Below are positions 17,187 to 25,712 of a stretch of 52,496 nt of DNA, piece after piece. The translations under genes were made by a program, and so were the position numbers. This DNA is from Streptomyces sp. SID8352 (GTDB taxonomy: Bacteria > Actinomycetota > Actinomycetes > Streptomycetales > Streptomycetaceae), in assembly GCF_009862265.1 (NCBI RefSeq), contig NZ_WWGX01000060.1, forward strand, positions 31,363-83,858. Reading direction: 5' to 3'. The stretch's first letter is position 1; every line of letters starts with the position of its first letter. Below the pieces are notes generated by a model that did not search any database, was not told where the DNA came from, and was given only the letters and a program-made list of their open reading frames with translations.

Positions 17187-18532
17187 CGTCGCTCCAGGGC
17201 ACGGTCGGTGAGCTCGCCGGCACAGCCGGTGCGGCGGGCGGGATCGGTCAGGGCGTCGAGGTCGAGTCCGCTGTCGCGCAACTCGGGCACGTCGGCGAGG
17301 AGCCGGGCCAGGGTCCGGTCCTCCTCGTGGGCGCGGCGGGCCAGTTCGCTGAGCAGCTCCTTGGCGCGGGCGCGGCCGAGCAGCGGCTCCAGCACGGCGG
17401 CCAGGTGCTCGGAGACGATCAGCCCGCGGGTGAGGTCCAGATGGGCGCGCATCGCCCCAGGGCGCGCCCGCAGTCCCTCGGCCAGTTCGGCGGCTTCGTG
17501 CGCGGCACCGCCGGCCAGCCGCAGCAGGTCCCGCAGCGGCTCCCATTCGGCGTGCCAGGCGCCGGGCGGCCGTTCGTCCTCGGCGGCCAGCGACCCGTAC
17601 AGGGTGGCCGCGAGCTGGGGCGCCCGCCGGGCCGCCGCCGCGATCAGCGTCGAGCGCACGGGGTTGGCCTTGTGCGGCATGGCGGAGGAGCCGCCGCCGC
17701 TGCCCTCGGCCACTTCCGCGATCTCGGTGCGGGACAGGGTCAGCACGTCCACCGCCATCTTCCCCAGCGCCCCGGCGGTCAGGGCCAGGCAGCCGGCCAG
17801 GTCGGCGACCGGGGTGCGCAGGGTGTGCCACGGCAGCGCCGGTTCCCGCAGGCCCACCTCGCGGGCGTAGGCGGCCACCAGCGCGAGCGGGTCCGGGGCG
17901 CCGTACGAGGCGAGGGCGGCCAGGGTGCCCGCCGCCCCGCCGAGCTGCGCGGGCAGCGAGTCCCGCACGGCGGTGACCCGGTCCCGGGCGTCGAGCACCA
18001 GGGAGCGCCAGCCCGCCGCCTTGAGCCCGAAGGACGTCGGCACGGCGTGCTGGGTGAGCGTCCGGCCCGGCAGCACGCTGTCCCGGTGCTCGGCGGCGAG
18101 CCGGGCCAGCGCCCGCTGGACGCGGTCGAGGTCGCCGAGCAGGAGGTCCAGGGTGCGGGCGGCGACCAGCATCGTCGCGGTGTCGAGGATGTCCTGGCTG
18201 GTCGCCCCCCGGTGCACGCAGGGGCCGTACGGGTCGCCGACGGCCCGGGTCAGTTCCGCGACCAGCGGGATCACCGGGTTGCCGCCGGAGCGGGCCCGGA
18301 GCGCCAGGGCGCGGAGGTCGAACCGGGCGGGGTCGGCGGCCTCCGTCACCGCCGGGCCCGCCGCCGCGGGCACCAGGCCCAGGGCGGCCTGGGCCCGGGT
18401 GAGGGCGGCCTCGGCGTCGAGCAGCGCCCGCAGGTAGGCGCGGTCACCGGTCGCCGCCGCGGCCGGCGAGCCCGCCCACCCGGGGGCGAGCAGGCCGGCG
18501 TCGTCGGTGCCGGGGCCGTCGGGTGATGTCAC
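17183..18532 (-). CDS. pcaB: 3-carboxy-cis,cis-muconate cycloisomerase
   Basis: The 449-aa enzyme of the fumarase/aspartase superfamily converts 3-carboxymuconate to 4-carboxymuconolactone. It shows CVHRGATSQDI (the conserved HxGxTSxD block) and the superfamily signature GSSAMPHKANP. The C-terminal helical domain is present and length is normal. The GTG at 18532 overlaps the pcaG stop (GTGA) and its own stop overlaps the pcaL TTG, so translation is coupled along the operon. It acts after protocatechuate ring opening by PcaGH. Confidence 0.93.
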   Translation of the reverse strand: MTSPDGPGTDDAGLLAPGWAGSPAAAATGDRAYLRALLDAEAALTRAQAALGLVPAAAGPAVTEAADPARFDLRALALRARSGGNPVIPLVAELTRAVGDPYGPCVHRGATSQDILDTATMLVAARTLDLLLGDLDRVQRALARLAAEHRDSVLPGRTLTQHAVPTSFGLKAAGWRSLVLDARDRVTAVRDSLPAQLGGAAGTLAALASYGAPDPLALVAAYAREVGLREPALPWHTLRTPVADLAGCLALTAGALGKMAVDVLTLSRTEIAEVAEGSGGGSSAMPHKANPVRSTLIAAAARRAPQLAATLYGSLAAEDERPPGAWHAEWEPLRDLLRLAGGAAHEAAELAEGLRARPGAMRAHLDLTRGLIVSEHLAAVLEPLLGRARAKELLSELARRAHEEDRTLARLLADVPELRDSGLDLDALTDPARRTGCAGELTDRALERR

Positions 18533-19155
18533 CGGAACTCCAGGAAAACCGTTTCGCCCTCGCCCTGAAGGCGGATGTCGAAACGGTACGTGGCGTCGGC
18601 CTCCCGCACGGCGATCAGCGTGTCGCGCCGCTCCGGGGCCAGCTTGGAGAGCAGCGGGTCGGCGGCGAGCGCCGCCTCGTCGCCCGGCAGGTAGATCCGG
18701 GTGAACAGATGGGTGAGCAGCCCGCGAGCGAACACGCACACGCTGAGGTACCCGGCGTTCCCGCCGCGTCCGCCGGGGCGCAGGGTCCGCGCGTACCAGT
18801 GGCCGTCGGCGTCGGTCTGGGCGCGCCCGAAGCCGGTGAACTCCAGCCCGTTGCGGCCGGTGAAGCCGCCGGAGGCGGGGTCGCGCCGCATCGAGCCGTC
18901 GACCGAGGGGAGGTTCCCGTCGGGGTCCGGTCCCCAGACCTCCACCAGGGCGTCCGGCAGCGGGTCGCCCGCGCCGTCGAGCACCCGGCCGTGGACGGTG
19001 ACCGTGGCGGGGTGGCCGAGCGGGGCGATCTCCTCGCCGCCGGGGAAGGGCAGCGCGTAGCCGTAGAAGGGGCCGATGGTGTGGGAGGGGGTGGGCAGCG
19101 GGTGGCCGGGGTCGGCCGTCCCCGTAGCGGTCCCGGCCGTGGTGTCCTGTGTCAT
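18529..19155 (-). CDS. pcaG: protocatechuate 3,4-dioxygenase alpha subunit
   Basis: The 208-aa subunit of the intradiol ring-cleaving dioxygenase has PSHTIGPFYGYALPF near the N-terminus. Its intradiol dioxygenase beta-sandwich follows, with the block DALVEVWGPDPDG. As expected for alpha subunits, the iron ligands of the beta subunit are not conserved. ATG 19155 lies 5 nt after the pcaH stop. A ribosome site (AAGGA) overlaps the end of pcaH. It assembles with PcaH. Confidence 0.93.
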   Translation of the reverse strand: MTQDTTAGTATGTADPGHPLPTPSHTIGPFYGYALPFPGGEEIAPLGHPATVTVHGRVLDGAGDPLPDALVEVWGPDPDGNLPSVDGSMRRDPASGGFTGRNGLEFTGFGRAQTDADGHWYARTLRPGGRGGNAGYLSVCVFARGLLTHLFTRIYLPGDEAALAADPLLSKLAPERRDTLIAVREADATYRFDIRLQGEGETVFLEFR

Positions 19156-19160
19156 GACGG

Positions 19161-19934
19161 TCAGCGTCCTTCCTCGATCCAGGTGGCGTTCGGGCCGTCG
19201 AGCACGATGTCCCAGTGGTAGCCGAGGGAGAACTCGGGCACCGACAGGCCGTGGTCGTAGGCCGCGACGAGCCGCTGCCGCGCGGCGTCGTCGGTCACCG
19301 ACTGCAGGATCGGGTCGTAGGGGAAGAGCGGGTCGTTGGGGAAGTACATCTGGGTGACGAGCCGCTGGGTGAACGCCGAGCCGAACAGCGAGAAGTGGAT
19401 GTGCGCCGGGCGCCAGGCGTTGTGGTGGTTGCGCCACGGGTAGGGGCCGGGCTGGATCGTCGTGAAGTGGTACGAGCCGTCGTCGCCGGTGAGGGTGCGG
19501 CCGGCGCCGGTGAAGTGGGGGTCCAGCGGGGCGTCGTGCTGCTCGCGCCGGTGGGCGTAGCGCCCGGCCGCGTTGGCCTGCCAGATCTCCACGAGCTGGC
19601 CGCGCACCGGACGCCCGTCGCGGTCCAGCAGCCGGCCGGAGACGGTGATGCGCTCACCGATCGGCTCCCCGGTGTGCTGCCGGGTCAGGTCGTTGTCGAC
19701 CTCGGTCACGTCCCGGTCCCCGAAGGCCGGGGAGGACAGTTCCACCAGCTCGGGGTCCCGGGCGGTGTCGACGGTGACGAGGGGCTGCCGGGGGTGGCGC
19801 AGCAGCGAGGACCGGTAGGGGGCGTAGTCGCGGCGGGGGTGGTGCTCGACGGGCGCGCCGTCGGCGGTCCGCTCGCGGTACGCGGTGCGCGCGGCGGCTA
19901 TCTCCGCGTCGATGTCCGCCTGGGTGAGGGTCAT
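19161..19934 (-). CDS. pcaH: protocatechuate 3,4-dioxygenase beta subunit
   Basis: This 257-aa subunit carries the catalytic non-haem Fe(III). The likely ligands are visible as Tyr in AAGRYAHRRE, Tyr in IQPGPYPW, and the two His in RPAHIHFS. It cleaves protocatechuate between the hydroxyls to 3-carboxymuconate. The ATG at 19934 (AGGGA 8 nt upstream) gives the family-standard start MTLTQADIDAEI. The frame stays open to an ATG at 20216 with its own AGGAGAGG, which would add 94 Pro/Ala-rich residues. I judge that extension non-coding, but it is unusual. First gene of the operon, probably repressed by PcaV. Confidence 0.93.
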   Translation of the reverse strand: MTLTQADIDAEIAAARTAYRERTADGAPVEHHPRRDYAPYRSSLLRHPRQPLVTVDTARDPELVELSSPAFGDRDVTEVDNDLTRQHTGEPIGERITVSGRLLDRDGRPVRGQLVEIWQANAAGRYAHRREQHDAPLDPHFTGAGRTLTGDDGSYHFTTIQPGPYPWRNHHNAWRPAHIHFSLFGSAFTQRLVTQMYFPNDPLFPYDPILQSVTDDAARQRLVAAYDHGLSVPEFSLGYHWDIVLDGPNATWIEEGR

Positions 19935-20340
19935 GGTGGGTTCCCTGGGAGTGGTCGGTGGTCGGGTGCGGTCCCCGCCGAGGGGGACCGGGGCCGTGGC
20001 CCCGTGTGCGGGGCCGGGGGCGAGGCCGTCCGGCGGCGCGGGGCCCGGGGCGTCGGGGTGCTCCTGGGCCGGGGATGGCGGTGGGGCGGGGGTCCGGTGG
20101 TGCGGAGCCGGAGTTCCGCAGACCCTCCGCGCGGGCGCGGCGGGGCCGGTTGCGGGCGGCGCGCCGTCCGGTGCGCGGTCCGGGGTGTCCCCGGCCGTAG
20201 CCACCAGCTCGTCCATCCGAGAAGCCCCTCTCCTGCGGGTGCGCCCACGGCCGCGCCGCCGGACCGGGGACCGGGTCCACGGTCCCTGACCGGGTCCCGG
20301 ACGCCTCCATGTGTGCGACCGGAAGCCGGTGATCCGGAAT
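19935..20340. other. pca operon leader / upstream region
   Basis: No pcaI, pcaJ or pcaF lies here. The minus strand holds an open frame fused in phase to pcaH (ATG 20216, AGGAGAGG about 10 nt upstream) coding Pro/Ala-rich sequence. It is most likely an untranslated leader of about 400 nt. Nothing else is recognised. Confidence 0.5.
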
Positions 20341-20358
20341 TAGTCAGGGCACTGACTA
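20341..20358. promoter_or_regulatory. candidate PcaV operator
   Basis: A perfect inverted repeat TAGTCAG-GGCA-CTGACTA (18 bp) lies between divergent pcaH and pcaV in one of the few AT-richer patches of the region. Size and symmetry fit a MarR-family dimer. Occupancy would block both promoters, giving autorepression and pca repression until protocatechuate binds. Confidence 0.75.
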
Positions 20359-20511
20359 TTTCGGCGAGGTGCTCCACACGCTGCCATCGCCGGGGCGAAC
20401 CGTCAAGAGGAGAAGAAACACAAGGTGAGAGACGTGTCAGGGTGCTGATCGAACCCATGAGGGCCGGGGTATCGTCAGTGCACCTACGAAAGTGGACCCA
20501 GGGGAGCGCAC

Positions 20512-21024
20512 ATGGCAGCGGTCGATCTGACCACCCACCCCGGGCATCTCGCCCGGCGTCTCCAGCAGGCGCACCACCTGCTGTGGAACACCATGGTCTC
20601 CGAGGAGACGACCTCGCCGCAGTTCGCCGTCCTCAACACCCTGGTGGCCGAACCGGGGCTCGACCAGCGCACCGTGGGCGAGCGGGTGGGGCTGGACCGG
20701 TCCACCATCGCGGAGGTGATCAGCCGCCTCGGCCGCCGGGGGCTGCTGGACAAGGTCCGCGACCCGCACGACGGGCGACGCTTCCTGCTCCGGCTGACCG
20801 ACGAGGGGCTGCGCGTCCACCGGCGGCTGACCGTGCGCACCGCGCGGATGAACCAGGTCTTCCTCGCCCCGCTCTCCGCCGAGGAGCAGGGGGTCTTCTT
20901 CGACCTCGTCCGGCGGCTCGCCGACACCGCCGAGGGGCTCCGCAACCCGGTGCCGCCCGCGACCGCGCGGGCGGACGGCCCGGCGGAGACACCGGCACCC
21001 GCGCCCACGGGCGCCTCCGGCTGA
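20512..21024 (+). CDS. pcaV: MarR-family repressor of protocatechuate genes
   Basis: The 170-aa protein has a winged-helix MarR domain (QRTVGERVGLDRSTIAEVISRLGRRG recognition region, then the wing DPHDGRRFLLRLT). Its N-terminus is MAAVDLTTHPGHLARRLQQAHH. Arg15 is present, the residue reported as essential for protocatechuate binding in S. coelicolor PcaV (from memory). The C-terminal ~25 residues are a Pro/Ala tail. GGGGAG lies 6 nt before ATG 20512. It is divergent from pcaHGBL and probably represses it. Its stop codon directly abuts the stop of the next convergent gene with no spacer. Confidence 0.9.
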   Translation: MAAVDLTTHPGHLARRLQQAHHLLWNTMVSEETTSPQFAVLNTLVAEPGLDQRTVGERVGLDRSTIAEVISRLGRRGLLDKVRDPHDGRRFLLRLTDEGLRVHRRLTVRTARMNQVFLAPLSAEEQGVFFDLVRRLADTAEGLRNPVPPATARADGPAETPAPAPTGASG

Positions 21025-22005
21025 TCAGGAGTCCGGGGCGAAGACCACCCACACCTGGCCCTCCGCGAAGTTCACCGGCGCGCCGTTCCGGTCGGTGAAG
21101 GCCGTGCCCCGCCCGGCCGCCGGCCGCCGCCAGGTCGCCTCGTACGCCCGCCCGTCGCGCAGCACCTCGGCGCGGCCGGCGCCGACCGACTCGGTGTAGG
21201 GGGAGTTGCTCCCCCGGAAGTCCTGGAACCGCGACGCGCGCACCCGGACGTGCTGCACCACCACCGTCGCCGGTGCCAGCGGCTCGCCCCCGGCCGTGCG
21301 CGCCGGGCTGCCGTCCATGTCGACCAGCCACCGGTGCCGCTCACCGGACCAGGTGAAGGTGAAGCCCGCCGCCGGGTAGCGCACCGAGCGCGAGGAGGCG
21401 GCCCGGCCGCCCGCGGGGGCCTCGCCGTAGGAGAAGCCCGTGGTCAGCCCGGCGGCCCCGGCGGGCGCCGGCAGCAGCCGGCCGGGCCGCACGTAGAGGT
21501 TGTGCGGGGCGGGGCGCGAACCGTCCCGCTCGTACGCGCCGGGTGCCTTCTCGGGCGTGCGGGCCCGCAGCGGGGCGGCGTCGATCAGCGGCAGCAGCGC
21601 GCTCTGCGCGCCGGAGAACGCCAGTTCCGGCCGGTCGAACTGGCGCAGCAGCTCCAGATCGGACTCGCGGGCGCTGCGCACCGGGCCGACCCGGTGCGGC
21701 AGCCTGGTCGCGTAGATCGCCATCAGACGGCTCAGCCCCGCCTCGACCGGTTCCACGTAGATGACGTCCGCCGTCTCCAGGCCGGTCTGCGGCCTGGCCC
21801 CGCCGACGTTGTCGACCTTCACCGCGAGCACCGGACCGGCGCCGGTCCCCCCGGACGGCCGTCCGGACGGCGTCCGCCCGTCCGGGCCGGAGCCGGTCAC
21901 GGAGCAGCCCGAGGCCAGCACCGCCGCCAGGACGGCGGCCGACAGGACCGCCCGGACCCCGGCCCGCCCCGCGCCGCTGTTCCGTTCCCGCGTTCCCCGT
22001 CGCAT
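21025..22005 (-). CDS. DUF3048 (YerB-like) lipoprotein
   Basis: The 326-aa exported protein has the N-terminal lipoprotein signal MRRGTRER...VLSAAVLAAVLASGC, with lipobox LASGC and lipidated Cys ~34. The DUF3048 domain follows (VKVDNVGGARPQTGLETADVIYVEPVEAG, then VGPVRSARESDLELL). A conserved C-terminal block ends in GQVWVVFAPDS. Function in the family is unknown. It should sit on the outer face of the membrane. ATG 22005 is chosen over a GTG 9 nt upstream because it places the basic signal n-region correctly. The stop abuts the pcaV stop (TGATCA). Confidence 0.85.
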   Translation of the reverse strand: MRRGTRERNSGAGRAGVRAVLSAAVLAAVLASGCSVTGSGPDGRTPSGRPSGGTGAGPVLAVKVDNVGGARPQTGLETADVIYVEPVEAGLSRLMAIYATRLPHRVGPVRSARESDLELLRQFDRPELAFSGAQSALLPLIDAAPLRARTPEKAPGAYERDGSRPAPHNLYVRPGRLLPAPAGAAGLTTGFSYGEAPAGGRAASSRSVRYPAAGFTFTWSGERHRWLVDMDGSPARTAGGEPLAPATVVVQHVRVRASRFQDFRGSNSPYTESVGAGRAEVLRDGRAYEATWRRPAAGRGTAFTDRNGAPVNFAEGQVWVVFAPDS

Positions 22006-22166
22006 CACGACCACCCGCCACCCGTTCCGTGCCGTACATTGTGCGCCGATGAAGACCCCCGGTCCCTACCCGGCCGGATCCGCCCGCGCACCCGGGGCTC
22101 CGCCGTCCGGCGCAGCCGGGGCGCGGGGGAGGGCCGCGCGCGAGCCGCGGGCGGCGCGCGGACCGC

Positions 22167-23234
22167 TCACGGGCCGCCCAGGATCTTCCCCAGGTCGTAG
22201 CGGACCGGCTCCTCCAACTGCGCGTAGGTGCAGCTCTCCGGCGTCCGGTCCGGCCGCCAGCGGCGGAACCGGGCCGTGTGGCGGAAGCGTGCCCCGTTCT
22301 CCATGTGGTCGTACGCCACCTCCGCGACCCGCTCCGGCCGCAGCGGCACCCACGACAGGTCCTTCCCGCCCGACCAGCGGCTCGGCGCCCCCGGCAGCCG
22401 CGCCGAGGCGTGCGCCGCCTCCTCGCCCCACGCCGCCCACGGATGCTCCCGGGCGTCGTCCATGCGCAGCGGCTCCAGCTCCGCCACCAGCTCCGCCCGC
22501 CGCTTCATGGTGAACGCCGCGCTCACCCCCACGTGCTGGAGCACGCCCCGGTCGTCGTGGAGGCCGAGCAGCAGGGAGCCGACGACCGGGCCGCTCTTGT
22601 GCGGGCGGTACCCGGCGACCACCACGTCCGCCGTCCGCTCGTGCTTCACCTTGAACATCGCCCGCTGGTCCTGGCGGTAGGGCAGCTCCGGCGGCTTGGC
22701 GACCACCCCGTCCAGGCCCGCCCCCTCGTACTGCTCGAACCACCGCCGGGCCACCGCCACGTCCCGCGTCGCCGGGGCCAGGTGCACCGGGGCGGTGACC
22801 CCAGCCAGCGCCCGGACCAGCAGCGCCCGACGACCGGACAGCGGCACGTCGAGCAGCGACTCGTCGTCCAGGGCCAGCAGGTCGAAGACGACCAGTGAGG
22901 ACGGGGTCCGCTCCGCCAGCGTCCGCACCCGGGAGTCCGCCGGATGGATGCGCTCGCTCAGCGCGTCGAAGTCCAGCCGCCCCTCCCGCGCGATCACGAT
23001 CTCCCCGTCCACCACGCACCGCTCCGGCAGCCGCTCCCGCACCGCCGCCACCAGCTCGGGGAAGTACCGGGTCAGCGGCTTGCCGGTACGGCTGCCCAGC
23101 TCCACCTCGTCCCCGTCGCGGAACACGATCGCCCGGAACCCGTCCCACTTCGCCTCGTACTGCATGCCGGGCGGGACGTCCTTCACGGACTTGGCGAGCA
23201 TCGGCTTCACGGGCGGCATCACCGGCAGGTCCAT
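22167..23234 (-). CDS. ligC: ATP-dependent DNA ligase (LigC-type)
   Basis: The 355-aa ligase has catalytic motif I EAKWDGFR (adenylated Lys29), GSRTGKPL (motif Ia/III region), VVDGEIV (motif IIIa), GLDGVVAKP (motif IV) and FKVKHERTADVVVAGY (motif V). A C-terminal OB-fold completes a short bacterial repair ligase. It lacks polymerase and nuclease domains. It is divergent from a LigD-type polymerase gene, the arrangement expected for split end-joining functions. No Ku gene is in the window. ATG 23234 lacks a Shine-Dalgarno. CAGAAT lies 6 nt upstream, so the mRNA is probably leaderless. Confidence 0.9.
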   Translation of the reverse strand: MDLPVMPPVKPMLAKSVKDVPPGMQYEAKWDGFRAIVFRDGDEVELGSRTGKPLTRYFPELVAAVRERLPERCVVDGEIVIAREGRLDFDALSERIHPADSRVRTLAERTPSSLVVFDLLALDDESLLDVPLSGRRALLVRALAGVTAPVHLAPATRDVAVARRWFEQYEGAGLDGVVAKPPELPYRQDQRAMFKVKHERTADVVVAGYRPHKSGPVVGSLLLGLHDDRGVLQHVGVSAAFTMKRRAELVAELEPLRMDDAREHPWAAWGEEAAHASARLPGAPSRWSGGKDLSWVPLRPERVAEVAYDHMENGARFRHTARFRRWRPDRTPESCTYAQLEEPVRYDLGKILGGP

Positions 23235-23240
23235 GGTCCG

Positions 23241-23301
23241 ATTCTGCGCGCCCGCGGCCCCGGCCGCCCGATGTGCGCGGCGGCCGGGCCGCGCCTACCG
23301 T
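23241..23301. promoter_or_regulatory. back-to-back leaderless promoters for ligase and polymerase
   Basis: Only 74 nt separate the two divergent starts. Minus strand: CAGAAT at 23246-23241 ends 6 nt before ATG 23234. Plus strand: TACCGT at 23296-23301 ends 7 nt before ATG 23309. Neither gene has a Shine-Dalgarno, so transcription probably begins at the start codons. Confidence 0.6.
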
Positions 23302-23308
23302 GGCTCGC

Positions 23309-24361
23309 ATGGCGCGAGCGGTGGAACTGGACGTGGACGGGCGGACCGTGCGGCTCTCCAGCCCCGACAAGGTGTTCTTCCCCGGGCCCGGCTACACCAA
23401 GCTGGACGTCGCCCGCTACTACCAGGCCGTCGCCCCCGGCATCCTGCGCGCCCTGCGGGACCGGCCCACCACCCTGGAGCGCCATCCGGACGGCCTCGAC
23501 GGCGAGTGGTTCTTCCAGAAGCGCGCGCCCAAGGGCATGCCCGACTGGATCCCCACCGCGCACATCACCTTCCCCAGCGGCCGCAGCGCCGACGAGATGT
23601 GCCCCACCGAACAGGCCGCCGTCGTCTGGGCCGCCCAGTACGGCACCCTCACCTTCCACCCCTGGCCGGTCCGCCGCGCCGATGTCGACCACCCCGACGA
23701 ACTGCGCCTCGACCTCGATCCGCAGCCCGGCACGGACTTCGACGACGCGGTCCGCGCAGCCCACGAACTGCGGTCGGTGCTGGAGGAGTTCGGGGGACTG
23801 CGGGGCTGGCCCAAGACCTCCGGCGGACGCGGGCTCCATGTCTTCGTGCCCATCGAGCCCCGCTGGACCTTCACCCAGGTACGGCGGGCCGCCATCGCCG
23901 CCGGACGCGAACTGGAACGGCGGATGCCGGAGCGGGTCACCACCAAGTGGTGGAAGGAGGAGCGGGGCGAGCGGATCTTCGTCGACTACAACCAGACCGC
24001 ACGGGACCGCACCATCGCCTCCGCCTACTCGGTGCGCCCCCGCCCGCACGCCCCCGTCTCGGCACCGCTGCGCTGGGACGAGGTGAGCGTGGCGCACCCC
24101 CGGGACTTCGACATCCGGACCATGCCCCCGCGGTTCGCCGAACTCGGCGACCTGCACGCGGACATGGACGAGCACGCCTTCTCCCTGGAGGCGCTGCTCG
24201 ACCTCGCCACGAAGGACGAGCACGACCACGGGCTGGGAGACCTGCCCTATCCGCCCGAGTACCCGAAGATGCCCGGGGAACCGCGGCGGGTGCAGCCGAG
24301 CAGGGCCCGGAAGCGCCCTTCGGAGGACGGGCGGGACGAGGGGGCCGGGCGGGAGGGCTGA
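23309..24361 (+). CDS. LigD-type polymerase/primase domain protein
   Basis: The 350-aa stand-alone polymerase domain of the bacterial NHEJ/AEP primase family shows SPDKVFFPGPGYTKLDVARYY at the N-terminus, ERHPDG, the metal-binding block LRLDLDPQPG (D-x-D), GGRGLHVFVPI and KERGERIFVDYNQ-type motifs. It fills gaps and adds nucleotides or ribonucleotides at breaks. Here it is a separate protein rather than a LigD fusion, divergent from the ligase at 22167. The last ~30 residues are a charged low-complexity tail. A GTG at 23300 is also in frame but would overlap the putative -10 TACCGT, so ATG 23309 is preferred. Confidence 0.9.
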   Translation: MARAVELDVDGRTVRLSSPDKVFFPGPGYTKLDVARYYQAVAPGILRALRDRPTTLERHPDGLDGEWFFQKRAPKGMPDWIPTAHITFPSGRSADEMCPTEQAAVVWAAQYGTLTFHPWPVRRADVDHPDELRLDLDPQPGTDFDDAVRAAHELRSVLEEFGGLRGWPKTSGGRGLHVFVPIEPRWTFTQVRRAAIAAGRELERRMPERVTTKWWKEERGERIFVDYNQTARDRTIASAYSVRPRPHAPVSAPLRWDEVSVAHPRDFDIRTMPPRFAELGDLHADMDEHAFSLEALLDLATKDEHDHGLGDLPYPPEYPKMPGEPRRVQPSRARKRPSEDGRDEGAGREG

Positions 24362-24734
24362 CGGGGGCCGCGCCGATGCCCGGGGCGGCCCTACCGAATC
24401 GGCCCGCGGGCCCGAGCCCGTACGGGGGCCGCGCGTCGGTCCCGTACCGGGGTCGGGCGGCGGTCCCCTACTGGGGTAGGGCGGCGGTGCGCAACCGCTG
24501 CGTGGGGCCCACGCCCGTACCGGGGCCCGTACCGGTACCGAATCGACGCGGGGGGACCGCGGGGACCGCGCGTAGGCCGGATCCGTACCGTGTCCCAGCG
24601 CCGGATCGGCGCCCGGGGCCGTGCCGCGCCCCGGGGCCGGCCCCCGGGGACCGTGCCGCGTCATCCCGTGCTGCGGCGGCGCCGGGGCGCGGCACGACTC
24701 CGCAGGCCGTCGCGGTGCCGTGCCGCGCGCGCCG
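24362..24734. other. intergenic region with imperfect repeats between convergent genes
   Basis: About 370 bases contain several degenerate copies of a TACCGGGGTCGGGCGGCGGT-like unit (24440-24490), two TACCGAATCG motifs (24393 and 24537 areas), and a CCCCGGGG-CCGG-CCCCCGGGG foldback near 24629-24650 flanked by CCGTGCCGCG repeats. The foldback could end transcription from both sides. No gene is supported. Confidence 0.45.
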
Positions 24735-25523
24735 TCACTCCGACCGGGGCGCGGGCGTGAGCACCGCGAAGCGGGCCCCGTACGGGTCGGTGAGCCGGGC
24801 CAGGCGGCCGACGCCCTCGATGTCGGTGGCCGGCACCACCACGGTGCCGCCCGTCTCCACGGCGCGGGCGAGGGTGGCGTCGGTGTCGGTCACCGCGAAG
24901 TACGGCAGCCAGTGCGGCAGCGTCGCCTCCGAGTCGTCCGCGAGCGGGACGATGCCGCCGAACATGCCCTCCTCGCCCTGTCCGGCGGGGTTCACGCAGG
25001 TGTACGTGCCCGCGCCGGGGAAGTCGACGGCGGACGTCTCCAGCCCGAGCACCGCGCCGTAGTAGGCAGCGGCGGCGGCCGTGTCCGGTGTGTACAGCTC
25101 GACCCAGCACAGCGCGCCGGGTTCACCGGCGACGTCGAGCCCGGCCCGCTGCCCCGGCTGCCAGATCCCGAACGCCGCCCCCGCCCGGTCGGCCAGGACC
25201 GCCATGGTGCCCTGGTCCATCACCTCCATCGGCGGTACCGGCACCGTGCCGTGGGCCGTCTCGGAGGCGGCGGCCGCGGCCCGGGCGTCCGGGCTCCGGA
25301 AGTACACCGTCCACGAGGGCGGCCCCTGCTCCGGGCCGGTCTGCATGCCCCCGGCGGCGATCCGGCCGTCCCGTTCGAAGAATCCGTACCCCCCGGCCTC
25401 GGGCCCCGCTGAGCGGAACCGCCAGCCGAAGAGGCCGCCGTAGAAGGAGGTGGCGCCGTCGATGTCGGTCGTGCCCACATCGATCCAGTTCGGGGCGCCG
25501 GTGACAAAGCGGGTGGTGAGCAT
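24735..25523 (-). CDS. VOC/glyoxalase-family protein with two VOC domains
   Basis: The 262-aa protein has two tandem vicinal-oxygen-chelate repeats. The first starts at GAPNWIDVGTTDIDGATSFYGGLFGW. The second starts at GALCWVELYTPDTAAAAAYYGAVLGLE. Each carries the FYxxLFGW or YYGAVLGL signature and a late LTDPYGARFAVL strand. The architecture resembles the CFP32/CFP30B-like two-domain proteins of actinobacteria, often annotated as putative hydroxylases. Enzymatic function is unproven. GGGAGG lies ~7 nt before ATG 25523. Cytosolic, monocistronic. Confidence 0.87.
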   Translation of the reverse strand: MLTTRFVTGAPNWIDVGTTDIDGATSFYGGLFGWRFRSAGPEAGGYGFFERDGRIAAGGMQTGPEQGPPSWTVYFRSPDARAAAAASETAHGTVPVPPMEVMDQGTMAVLADRAGAAFGIWQPGQRAGLDVAGEPGALCWVELYTPDTAAAAAYYGAVLGLETSAVDFPGAGTYTCVNPAGQGEEGMFGGIVPLADDSEATLPHWLPYFAVTDTDATLARAVETGGTVVVPATDIEGVGRLARLTDPYGARFAVLTPAPRSE

Positions 25524-25712
25524 GATGGCCCTCCCGGGGAAGGAATCCCGTTGGCTTCCCTGCCGAGTCTTCCACCGACCGCCGCTCGGCGCTTCCGCGC
25601 GCCGCCGTGCGCGGCCGGTGCGGCCGAGCCACCATCGTGGGCGGGGCCCGGCCGCGGTGGCGTTGATCCGGCGTTGAGCAAACGTTTTGCGGCGTCGGGC
25701 ACGCTCGGGCAC

